NCBI GenBank assembly: GCA_964425135.1
Contig: CAYRKW010000025.1
Coordinates: 1 to 40,492 of the forward strand
Direction of reading: 5' to 3'
DNA from: CAYLLD01 sp964425135
GTDB lineage: Bacteria > Pseudomonadota > Alphaproteobacteria > Rhodobacterales > Rhodobacteraceae
Length of the DNA: 40,492 nt
Shown: positions 8,259-15,831 of the stretch, in pieces
Layout: the number at the start of each line of letters is the position of its first letter
Position numbering within the stretch: position 1 is the first letter of the stretch
Notes under the pieces: model-generated
Told to the model about the DNA's origin: nothing
The model's database searches: none
The model's input: the letters and a program-made list of their open reading frames with translations, nothing else
Position numbers and translations under genes: made by a program

Positions 8259-9715
8259 ATGCGTATAGTTTGCCCCAACTGCGACGCCGAGTATGAAGTA
8301 GACGAAAGCGCAATCCCGACAATCGGGCGGGATGTGCAATGCGGATCATGCGAAAAAACATGGTTTCAAATGCCAGTTGGCAATGCATCCAACGCAGCAG
8401 CCGGGTCCGAGCCTGAAGACATCGACGCGCAGGACGTCATCGCGAAAGGCGACGTGCAATCGGCAGAGGTCGAAGATGCCCCCGNNNNNNNNNNNNNNNN
8501 NNNNNNNNNNNNNNNNNNNNNNNNNNNNNNNNNNNNNNNNNNNNNNNNNNNNNNNNNNNNNNNNNNNNNNNNNNNNNNNNNNNNGCGCGCCAAGCCACAG
8601 CCGAAAAACACGCAGCGGACATTGCCGCTGCCGCTGCGCTCAGCGCCACTGTCGCGAGCGCTGGTCCGACCGACGACGTTGAGGATATCACCGAGCAGGT
8701 CAAACAAATGGCCTCCGAACTTGGCACCGAGCAGGTGGAGGATTTGGGAACCGAGACAACACCCGGTTGGGACCAGATTGCCGAGCAAATACATCGCGGC
8801 GTTGCCGATCTGGCGCAAAACTCGCCCAAATCGCTCGAAAATCAGGAAAACGCCCCTGAGGATGTGCCGCAAGAGCGCGAGCGGCCAGAGATTTCGGGGT
8901 ATTTCACTGAAGACGAGGCGGTTGATGTATCGGCAGATGTTACGCTGGAGCAGCCGCAATTTGCGTCCCTTGATGCGTCCACGCTGCCCGAAGTCCCCGC
9001 AGAACCAACGGCGGAGCGTCCCGAAGAACCGCCTGCTGAATACCCTGTCGAGGACCCTCTCGATGACCCTGTCGGGCCGACGTCAGAACAAAAACGCAGT
9101 GACACCACGCTTGATGCGGTAAGGGAAGCGCTGGCGGAGAACGAAGAAACGCCGGTTGCCCACGACGCGCCTGAGCGCGATTCTGGTCTGGGCACGAAAA
9201 TCGCCGGCGCTGCCACCGGTGCAGCGGCGGCGGCGATTGTGACCATGCCAAAGCCTGTTGATGGCGATGTCGAAAACGGAGACAGTCTTGCCGAGCGTCT
9301 CAAGGCGCATGTCGCAGAAGCGGCGCGCGAACGGGCATCGGGCGTATCACCCGAGCCCGTTGGCTCGCGCAGCCAGATCATTCTGGACAATGATGCATCC
9401 GAGCACATGCACGCAGCAGCACGGCGTGACAGCCGCCTGCCCGATGCAGATAATCTGGCCACATCGCTGCGTGGCGGGGAAACCGCAAGAAAGTCGATGC
9501 ATGTCGGCCCCACCACCGCTATCCCGGATGAAGGCTCGCTGTTTTCCACCGGATTTTTCAGCGCTCTTGGCCTGTTCCTGATCGCACTTCTGATCTACCT
9601 ATTCGCCCCACAAATTTCTGCCTCGCTGCCACCGGTGGCAGGCGTAATGGAGAGCTATTCCAACAGCATCGATGGCTTGCGCCACACGATAGCAGGCTGG
9701 TTCGGAAAGACGTGA
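8259..9715 (+). CDS. MJ0042-type zinc-ribbon, acidic-linker, single-pass membrane protein (interrupted by gap)
   Basis: The N-terminus (MRIVCPNCDAEYEVDESAIP and then VQCGSCEKTWFQ) is an MJ0042-type zinc ribbon with two CxxC pairs. A long Glu/Asp/Ala/Pro-rich linker follows, and near the C-terminus one hydrophobic segment (FFSALGLFLIALLIYLFAP) precedes a short tail ending in AGWFGKT. The 100-N gap at 8485-8584 interrupts it. The 5' part and the 3' part are in different frames, but both run open up to the gap, so one gene with a wrongly sized gap is the best reading. The ATG at 8259 has GAGG 6 bases upstream. The gene is divergent from ftsEX, an arrangement I believe is common in this order. 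Function unknown; a membrane-tethered metal or redox-responsive regulator is inference. Confidence 0.82.
8485..8584. other. Assembly gap (100 N) inside the zinc-ribbon gene
   Basis: Exactly 100 N. On its 5' side the coding frame leaves one base of a codon (position 8484), and on its 3' side the coding frame starts a codon at 8585. A continuous gene therefore requires a true gap length equal to 2 modulo 3, which 100 is not. Confidence 0.97.
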
Positions 9716-9789
9716 TGCGTTTCGCTGTGTCAGACAACGCGCAGCACCATGCGCCAGATCACACCAAACGTGCCGACCCAAACCCCCGT

Positions 9790-12537
9790 CTAAAACCGCT
9801 CCAACAACCGGCGTAGATATTCCAGCTCCTGCTCCGAGCGTCCGACCTCGCCCGACCGCCGCCGTATCTCTTCTTGTAACTCGCGCGAGCGACGCACGTC
9901 GTTGGTGTCGCCAAGCAGGCTGTCGTTGGTGTTCATTTGCCCGTTCTCGCCCATGGGCCGCCCGAGCGGGTCGATATTGCCCGGAGTGGGGTTGGTGTTG
10001 GCCTGCCCTTGCCCGTCCTGACCGTCTTGCATGGCCTGCTCGCGCAGCTGCTGGCCCAGCGCTTGGATCGCCTCGCGCATGGCATCCATTGCATCCGCCT
10101 GCCGGTCGATGGCTTCGGGCAGATCCCCCTGCTCCAGATTGTCCCGCGCTGCGCCCATGTCACGATCTGCGCGATCAAGGCTCTGCGTCGGATCAGCGCC
10201 TTCACCGCCTCCTTGCGGGATTCCGTCGCGCAATTCGTCCAAGAGCTGCCGCAACGCCTCTTGCCGCTGCGCAAGCTGCTCGGCACTCATCTGCCCCTGA
10301 CCTGACTGATCCGAAGGTCGGTTGTTGCCGCCCTGACCGTTCTGGTTCTGCCCGCTCTGGCCCTGCTGCTGACCGCTCTGCTGGCCCGATTGACCCTCCC
10401 GCTGCGCGCCTTGCTGCTGGCGTCCTTCGCCCTGACCGTCCTCGCCATTGCCCTGTTGCTGGCCTTGCTGCTGACCCTGTTGACCCTGCTGCTGCCCTTG
10501 TTGTCCTTGTTGTCCTTGCTGCTGGCCCTGTTGCTGTTGCTGCTGCCGGCGCTGTTCTTCGAACATGCGTTGCAACTCGCGGAAGGCATCATCCGACAAA
10601 TCCTGTTGCTCGCGCAGTGTCTCTTGCAGGTCTTCCATCGCTTGCTGACCCTGCTGCTGGCCCTCGCCCTGACCGCCGCCCTGCTGCTGGGTGACGCGCA
10701 TGTTCTCCATCATCCGGCGATATTCTTCGAGCAGGCGCTGCGCTTCCTCGGTGCGACCTTCGTTGAAAAGCCGCTCGATCTCCTCGCGCATCTGGTCGAG
10801 GATATCCTGGTTCAACTGCTGTCCGTCCTGCTGGTTTCCAGCCTGCTGCTGTTCGCCGTCTTGCTGCTGCTGGCGCGCAAGCTGACGCATATACTCGTTG
10901 GTGGCATCCTCAAGCTCTTGCATCAGGCGCGCAATCTCTTCTTGCGTCGCGCCATTTTCAATCGCCTCTTCCAAACGATCCTGCGCCTGCCGCAGACGCT
11001 CCAGCGCCGAGGCCAGATCGCCCTCTTCAATCAGCAAGGCCGCCCGCCATAAAAACCCAGCAACATCCTCGATTTCAGCCGCCGAGTAACCGTCCTCAGC
11101 CGCATAGCCCAACCGCCGCAGCGCGGTGCGCACGATCAGATAGGCACTGCTCGATTTGAAGTTCTCGGACGGACGATGGGTGAGCGTTCGGATCAGTTGC
11201 GAGACCCGCGTGACATTCTCCGGCGACCACAAAAGATCGCGCCGCTGTTCGGCCAATGATCCGGCAAGCGGGTCAAAGAAACGCCGCCCCGGCATTTCCA
11301 TAACCTCCGGCCCATAGGTGCCTTCCTGCCCGGCCTCATCACGCGCTGTGAGGGTCACTGTGACCGGCAATCCGGCCCAAGGATGCTGCGCCAGATCCTC
11401 GATCATGCTCTCTTCGATCTGATCCAGCCCCCCCGCAAACGGCAGCGGCAGATCAAGCACAATCGGCGCGCGCGGGATCGGGTCTACGGCAAAGCCAAAT
11501 TGCGCCGGGATTTCGTCCCGTGCCAGATCAATATGCACGGTTGCACCAACAACACCATAATCATCACTTGCGGTGTATTTCAGCTCCATCGCCCCTTCCG
11601 GGGTGCGGCTCAGCTCTTCGGCAAGCGCAATCGTCGGCGGGTTGTCTTCGACCACATCAAGCGTCCAAGCCCCCAACACATCGCCATTCTCGCTCAGGCT
11701 CAGATCGCCAGTTTGCGCAGCAATCATCACCGTATTCACAACGCCCGTCGATGTCTCATCCGGCATCGTCGTTGCTGTGCCACTCACCGTCTCGCTCAGC
11801 GCGAAATTCTCTGCCGCGCCGTAGTACCGCACGGTGATTTCCGTCCCTTCCGGAACCAAAACCCGCGTACCTTCCGGGATATCCCCAAGATACAGCACAG
11901 GCTTGCCTGTATAAAGCGGCGGCGCGGCCCAAATCTCAAACGACGGTCCACCTGCAAGCGTATCGAGATCATTGCCATCCGGCCCGATGAACGAGCTGAC
12001 ATCGCTGCCACGCGCAAACAAAAGCGCTGCAAAAAATCCGGTCAACGCAACCAGCCGCAAGCCCCACGGATCGCGCTTTGCAAGCCGCAAATCCGGCGGC
12101 GGCACCTTGAGCGCATCCGCACGCTCCGCCATCCGCTCCATATGCCGCTCCCACAGCGCACGGGCAGCCGGATCGCTCTCGCCAGTGGCTTGGGTGTCGC
12201 GCAAGGCCGATGCAGGGCGCACGGTTTCATAATCATCAATCCGCGCCACCGCTTGTTCCGTATCGGGCAAAGAGAAGCGGCGCGCGCCATAGTAAAGCGC
12301 GGCCAAAGCGCCCAGCGCAAACAGACCCATAACGCAATAAGATTGAACGGGCGTGAGAACCTCAAACAGCCCGAACCAGACCGCAACAAACCCGACCAGC
12401 GCCAGCGTCCAAAGCGGCCAAAACGCATTCGCAACCCGCTCCAGTCCCAGATAGGCTTGCGACAGCCGCACCTTCCAAGACAACCGACGCAAGGCGCGGC
12501 TCAGAACCGTTTCACTCGTCTCACTGTGTTTGGCCAA
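9790..12537 (-). CDS. TIGR02302/DUF4175 family membrane protein with Gln/Gly-rich tail
   Basis: A 915-aa protein matching the TIGR02302 (DUF4175) family found in alphaproteobacteria; function unknown. Three hydrophobic segments lie near residues 36-58, 66-84 and 157-176. A long beta-rich, probably periplasmic domain follows (about 180-420), with Ig-like wording such as IALAEELSRTPEGAMELKYTASDDYGVVGATV. A helical coiled region spans about 480-660. A very Gln/Gly-rich low-complexity stretch covers about 660-750, and a helical C-terminus ends ELEYLRRLLERF. The start codon is TTG at 12537, with AGGA upstream; no better ATG fits. It follows lysA by 37 bases on the same strand, the usual order in this group. 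Confidence 0.9.
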   Translation of the reverse strand: MAKHSETSETVLSRALRRLSWKVRLSQAYLGLERVANAFWPLWTLALVGFVAVWFGLFEVLTPVQSYCVMGLFALGALAALYYGARRFSLPDTEQAVARIDDYETVRPASALRDTQATGESDPAARALWERHMERMAERADALKVPPPDLRLAKRDPWGLRLVALTGFFAALLFARGSDVSSFIGPDGNDLDTLAGGPSFEIWAAPPLYTGKPVLYLGDIPEGTRVLVPEGTEITVRYYGAAENFALSETVSGTATTMPDETSTGVVNTVMIAAQTGDLSLSENGDVLGAWTLDVVEDNPPTIALAEELSRTPEGAMELKYTASDDYGVVGATVHIDLARDEIPAQFGFAVDPIPRAPIVLDLPLPFAGGLDQIEESMIEDLAQHPWAGLPVTVTLTARDEAGQEGTYGPEVMEMPGRRFFDPLAGSLAEQRRDLLWSPENVTRVSQLIRTLTHRPSENFKSSSAYLIVRTALRRLGYAAEDGYSAAEIEDVAGFLWRAALLIEEGDLASALERLRQAQDRLEEAIENGATQEEIARLMQELEDATNEYMRQLARQQQQDGEQQQAGNQQDGQQLNQDILDQMREEIERLFNEGRTEEAQRLLEEYRRMMENMRVTQQQGGGQGEGQQQGQQAMEDLQETLREQQDLSDDAFRELQRMFEEQRRQQQQQQGQQQGQQGQQGQQQGQQGQQQGQQQGNGEDGQGEGRQQQGAQREGQSGQQSGQQQGQSGQNQNGQGGNNRPSDQSGQGQMSAEQLAQRQEALRQLLDELRDGIPQGGGEGADPTQSLDRADRDMGAARDNLEQGDLPEAIDRQADAMDAMREAIQALGQQLREQAMQDGQDGQGQANTNPTPGNIDPLGRPMGENGQMNTNDSLLGDTNDVRRSRELQEEIRRRSGEVGRSEQELEYLRRLLERF
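10290..10550 (-). repeat. Gln/Gly low-complexity coding repeat
   Basis: Imperfect tandem units encoding QQGQQ / GQQQG (DNA units like ctgctggccctgttg and ttgtccttg on the plus strand) inside the TIGR02302 gene. Such repeats are prone to replication slippage in multiples of three, so this region may vary in length between strains. Confidence 0.75.
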
Positions 12538-12574
12538 TGCAATCCTGCTTTCGATCCACTCTTGCGCGAGGGAA

Positions 12575-13843
12575 TCAACTCATCCACGACGGTATCGTAT
12601 CGCGCTCGATCATCTGTGCATAGCTAGGACGCGCGCGGATGACGGCAAATTGATGCCCGCTCACCAGAACTTCGGGGACGAGCGGCCGTGAGTTATACTC
12701 CGACGACATCACCGCCCCATACGCCCCTGCCGAGCGAAACGCGATCAGATCATCGGTCATAAGCGCAGGCATGGGCCGCTGCTTGGCAAATGTATCGCCG
12801 CTTTCACAAATCGGCCCAACGATATCAATTGGCAGGCGCTCCGCACCCGCAGGCGGCTCTATCACCGGCACAATCTCATGATAGGCTTCATACATCGCAG
12901 GGCGGATCAGATCATTCATCGCCCCGTCAATGATCAGAAAATTGCGCCCATCCCCCTCTTTCACAAAGATCGTCTTACTCACCAGCAACCCTGCGTTGCC
13001 CGCAATCAAACGGCCCGGCTCAATCTCGATCTCGCATCCCAAATGCCCCACCGTGCGCTTGATGACCTGCCCGTAATCAAACGGCAAGGGCGGCGCTTCG
13101 TTGGTGTTGTGATAGGGAATGCCCAAACCGCCGCCCAGATCGAGCCGGGTGATCTCATGCCCGTCAGCGCGCAGCTCTTGCGTCAGATCCGCAACCATCT
13201 CGAAGGCGGTCTCATAGGGCTCAAGGTCTGTGAGTTGCGAGCCGATATGCACATCGATGCCCACAACCTTCAGCCCGGGCAAGGACGCCGCCCGCGCATA
13301 AACCTCCCGCGCCCGCGCAATCGGGATACCAAACTTATTCTCCGCCTTGCCGGTCGCAATTTTGGCGTGGGTTTTTGCATCGACATCCGGATTCACTCGA
13401 AGTGTCACCGGCACAATCACGCCCAGATCAGAGGCAACGGCAGAGACCACATCCATCTCCGGCTCGCTTTCCAGGTTGATCTGCCGGATACCGCCCTTGA
13501 TCGCCATCGCGATCTCATCGCGGGTTTTGCCCACGCCCGAAAATACAACCCGCTCTCCGGGCACACCCGCTGCAATCGCCCGCGCATACTCACCGCCTGA
13601 AACCACATCCATGCCGCAGCCCGCATCACCCAAAAGCTTGAGGATCGCTTGGTTGGAATTGGCCTTCATCGCATAGCAAATCATATGCGGCAGCCCGCCC
13701 AGCGCCTCTTTCAGGACCTCCACATGACGCAGGAAGGTTGCTGTAGAATAGACATAAAACGGTGTTCCCACCTCCCGCGCAATCTCGCGAAGGTCTACAT
13801 CCTCGGCATGCAAAACGCCGTTTTTGTAGTCAAAATGATCCAT
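12575..13843 (-). CDS. lysA: Diaminopimelate decarboxylase
   Basis: A 422-aa fold-type III PLP enzyme that decarboxylates meso-diaminopimelate to L-lysine, the last step of lysine synthesis. The PLP lysine is Lys60 in CYAMKANSN. Also present are HIGSQL, the glycine-rich LDLGGGLGI phosphate-binding segment, EPGR, and CESGDTF with the active-site cysteine contributed across the dimer. The start at 13843 gives the family N-terminus MDHFDYKNGVLHAEDV and overlaps the stop of the upstream DUF2834 gene by one base (TGATG), pointing to coupled translation. TIGR02302 follows downstream. Confidence 0.96.
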   Translation of the reverse strand: MDHFDYKNGVLHAEDVDLREIAREVGTPFYVYSTATFLRHVEVLKEALGGLPHMICYAMKANSNQAILKLLGDAGCGMDVVSGGEYARAIAAGVPGERVVFSGVGKTRDEIAMAIKGGIRQINLESEPEMDVVSAVASDLGVIVPVTLRVNPDVDAKTHAKIATGKAENKFGIPIARAREVYARAASLPGLKVVGIDVHIGSQLTDLEPYETAFEMVADLTQELRADGHEITRLDLGGGLGIPYHNTNEAPPLPFDYGQVIKRTVGHLGCEIEIEPGRLIAGNAGLLVSKTIFVKEGDGRNFLIIDGAMNDLIRPAMYEAYHEIVPVIEPPAGAERLPIDIVGPICESGDTFAKQRPMPALMTDDLIAFRSAGAYGAVMSSEYNSRPLVPEVLVSGHQFAVIRARPSYAQMIERDTIPSWMS

Positions 13844-14160
13844 CAGCCTGTCATCCTTGTGCGCAGGAAAAGATAAAGCGGCAGGCCCAATGAGACGCCC
13901 ACGCAAAAGGTTGCGGGAATACAGATGAGAATCCAGTAATCCCGCCGCACCAGCGTTTCGGTGATGATAAACACCGTCAACGCAAGCGCCGCAATCGTCA
14001 GGTCCCACACAAGACCGGAGGTTGCGTCATTGACATGCCAGGCCTCCAGCATCGCGGGCAGCGAGTAGCCAAATTCGTTAAACCAACTGACAAAATAGAA
14101 CATCGGCACAATCGCACCAAGGATCGCCAGAACCAGATAAATTATGCGGGACGTGGACAT
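13843..14160 (-). CDS. DUF2834 membrane protein
   Basis: A 105-aa small inner-membrane protein with three hydrophobic segments (about residues 5-25, 45-68 and 75-98) in the DUF2834 pattern: IIYLVLAILGAIVPMFYFV at the start, then WDLTIAALALTVFIITET and ICIPATFCVGVSLGLPLYLFLR. Function unknown. ATG at 14160. Its stop overlaps the lysA start by one base, so it is in the lysA operon. The 28+28-bp inverted repeat lies upstream, between it and the PPOX gene. Confidence 0.8.
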   Translation of the reverse strand: MSTSRIIYLVLAILGAIVPMFYFVSWFNEFGYSLPAMLEAWHVNDATSGLVWDLTIAALALTVFIITETLVRRDYWILICIPATFCVGVSLGLPLYLFLRTRMTG

Positions 14161-14255
14161 GACGCCTTCCTCACTTGCTCAAAAAGGACGGCGAGAGGTA
14201 GCTGCAATCAGATGCAGGTTCAACCCTGCTGTGTGCGACAAACCCGCATGCGCCT

Positions 14256-14323
14256 CCCATCCCCGCGAAAGCGGGGATCTCTTTCAGAATGCTCCAAGAG
14301 ATCCCCGCTTTCGCGGGGATGGG
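14256..14323. repeat. Nested 28-bp perfect inverted repeat (REP/BIME-like)
   Basis: Arms at 14256-14283 and 14296-14323 are perfect reverse complements of 28 bases around a 12-base centre. Each arm also contains its own hairpin, ATCCCCGC-GAAA-GCGGGGAT (or its complement). It lies between the stop of the PPOX gene and the DUF2834 start, both on the minus strand. It may be a repetitive extragenic palindrome pair, and it could stop transcription or protect the 3' end of the PPOX transcript. Confidence 0.85.
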
Positions 14324-14361
14324 TCATCTCACCACATAAACGCCGCGCCGCATGCGCGCGA

Positions 14362-14994
14362 TTACTCGTCATAAAGCCGGTTTTCCTCGTTGTTGCGCAA
14401 ATGCGCATGCATCTCGTCATACTCAACATCCAGCTCCCCATGCGCGATCAGAGCCTGCGCATAGGTTGGCAGATCGTCCCATGCGGGATGCGCATCTGGT
14501 TGCCACAGTTTCGAGCGGATGATCGATTTCCCGCAATGATAAAACGCCTCCTCAACATGCGTCAGAACCGCAAAATCCGGCACCCGCCCGCCGATTGCAC
14601 ACATCTCGCGCACCCGCATATCCCGGATCACCTGCGCACGCCCGTTAACCCGCACAACTTCGTTGCGGTGCGGGACGAAAAACACCAGACCGATGCGGCC
14701 GGTCTCCAGAATGTTCCGAAACCCGTCATAGCGATGATTGCCCGGCCGATCCGGGATCGCGAGCGTTTTGCCATCGAGGATTTTCACAAAACCGGCCGGA
14801 TCACCCTTCGGGGAGACATCCATATTCCCGCCCGCATCCACCGTCGCCATCGTCAAAAACGTGCTGCGCTCGATCCATGCTGCAATATAGGGATCGATGT
14901 GATCGATAAATTTCGAGGTCTGGCTTTCATAGGGAAGACGCATCCCTTCGTAAATCTCATCTACCGAAGTGACGACATCTTTGGCCTGATACAT
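14362..14994 (-). CDS. Pyridoxamine 5'-phosphate oxidase-family flavoprotein (MSMEG_1061-like)
   Basis: A 210-aa split-barrel FMN-binding protein. The block STFLTMATVDAGGNMDVSPKGDPAGFV and the later DRPGNHRYDGFRNILETGRIGLVFFVP are typical of the PPOX putative FMN-dependent subfamily, in which members are small reductases or of unknown substrate. It is soluble, without a signal peptide. The ATG at 14994 has a strong AAGGAG ribosome site. A 109-base spacer carrying an 11-bp stem separates it from the upstream molybdopterin-fold gene, so it may have its own promoter. Confidence 0.85.
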   Translation of the reverse strand: MYQAKDVVTSVDEIYEGMRLPYESQTSKFIDHIDPYIAAWIERSTFLTMATVDAGGNMDVSPKGDPAGFVKILDGKTLAIPDRPGNHRYDGFRNILETGRIGLVFFVPHRNEVVRVNGRAQVIRDMRVREMCAIGGRVPDFAVLTHVEEAFYHCGKSIIRSKLWQPDAHPAWDDLPTYAQALIAHGELDVEYDEMHAHLRNNEENRLYDE

Positions 14995-15062
14995 GAACCG
15001 TCTCCTTTGCAGAAGATCATATCCATGGCTGCCGCGCGGGTGAAGCGCTCAATTTCTGAGAG

Positions 15063-15095
15063 TGCGGGCGCGCCGTTATCCGAAGCGCGCCCGCA
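15063..15095 (-). terminator. Strong GC hairpin after the molybdopterin-fold gene
   Basis: TGCGGGCGCGC (15063-15073) and GCGCGCCCGCA (15085-15095) form a perfect 11-bp stem with an 11-base loop, starting 8 bases after the stop codon of the minus-strand gene ending at 15104. There is no strong U run behind it (CUCUCAG), so the terminator call rests on stem strength and position. Confidence 0.6.
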
Positions 15096-15103
15096 AAGTT
15101 GCT

Positions 15104-15670
15104 TTATTGTACGTTGATATGGAAGATCGACCAGATCCAGTTATCGTCGGGCATATCTTTCAGATCATCCCGCTGCGCACGCGGGAAGACGATTTGCGTG
15201 GGACCAAACCCGCCGATGGAGAACGCCTCGCCATCACGTTTGAGCGCAACGACCGCGCCCATATCCACGAGCTCCTGAAACGGAACTTCAATCGCATAGC
15301 CATCAAGCGCTTGCATCTTCACCATACCGCCCGACGCACCCGCCGCCGCCAAAACATCCTCCAGAAGCGGTCCTTCGTAGTCATAGACCTGCTCGCCTTT
15401 GGGAAAATCTGCCTTGACGGTCTGCAATTCAAGATTGCTCAGCGCCTGCATGTCAAACTCGGTCGCTTTGGCAAACTCGACCTCGTTATAGCCGAAAAAC
15501 TTGTCCACTGCCGGATCAAATCCGCCGCGGTTTGGCTGTGAGACCTCGCCGGTGACGGTCAGAATGATCGGGCCTTCAAGCGGTTCCGATTGCGCAAGTG
15601 CGATTTGTGATGTGGCCAGCGCGCCTGCAAGGGCGCATGCAGCGATGAGTGAACGACGTGAAAGAAGCAT
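15104..15670 (-). CDS. Secreted molybdopterin-oxidoreductase-fold protein
   Basis: A 188-aa protein with a clear signal peptide (MLLSRRSLIAACALAGALA, cut near ALAQ-SEP). The mature part shows the oxidoreductase molybdopterin-binding (sulfite-oxidase-like) fold in short form: LTVTGEV, DYEGPLLEDVLAAAG, ALDGYAIEVPFQELVD and GPTQIVFPRAQRDDL. It lacks the conserved cysteine that coordinates molybdenum in true sulfite oxidases, so cofactor binding is uncertain. ATG at 15670; the ribosome site is poor. It sits 47 bases after the LptM-like gene in the argH transcript direction and is followed by a strong hairpin. Confidence 0.8.
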   Translation of the reverse strand: MLLSRRSLIAACALAGALATSQIALAQSEPLEGPIILTVTGEVSQPNRGGFDPAVDKFFGYNEVEFAKATEFDMQALSNLELQTVKADFPKGEQVYDYEGPLLEDVLAAAGASGGMVKMQALDGYAIEVPFQELVDMGAVVALKRDGEAFSIGGFGPTQIVFPRAQRDDLKDMPDDNWIWSIFHINVQ

Positions 15671-15717
15671 ATGAGAGGGTCCCCCTGTCCAAAGCCAGTT
15701 TCCCGCAATGCCCGTCG

Positions 15718-15831
15718 TTAAGGGGAGGCCTGCGCGCTCGGGGCTATGGGATCGCCTTTCACGCCGCAGCCGGAGGCAAACGCCACCATTGCGAGGCCGA
15801 CAACCAAAGCCGCAGTGCGTGTGAGCGTCAT
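15718..15831 (-). CDS. LptM-like small lipoprotein (37 aa)
   Basis: A very short gene read from the sequence: MTLTRTAALVVGLAMVAF, then lipobox ASGC, then GVKGDPIAPSAQASP and stop TAA. An N-terminal hydrophobic helix plus a lipobox cysteine followed by GxKGD is the pattern of the LptM (formerly YifL) family, known in enterobacteria to bind the LptD/LptE LPS translocon. The ATG overlaps the argH stop by four bases (ATGA). LptM-like genes often sit between argH (or cyaY) and lysA, which supports the call. The lipoprotein assignment is strong; the LPS role is inferred from the family. Confidence 0.82.
   Translation of the reverse strand: MTLTRTAALVVGLAMVAFASGCGVKGDPIAPSAQASP

Noticed and set aside
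10290..10900. Possible CRISPR-like or minisatellite array
   Set aside because: The repeats are degenerate, in-frame Gln/Gly codons without constant spacers.
10390..11052. Plus-strand frame of 220 codons, very Leu-rich, looks like a multi-TM protein
   Set aside because: It is the antisense of the Gln-rich tract of the TIGR02302 gene; CTG/TTG codons arise from CAG/CAA on the other strand.
11383..12627. Plus-strand frame of 414 codons
   Set aside because: Antisense to the TIGR02302 gene; Arg/His-rich composition without domains.
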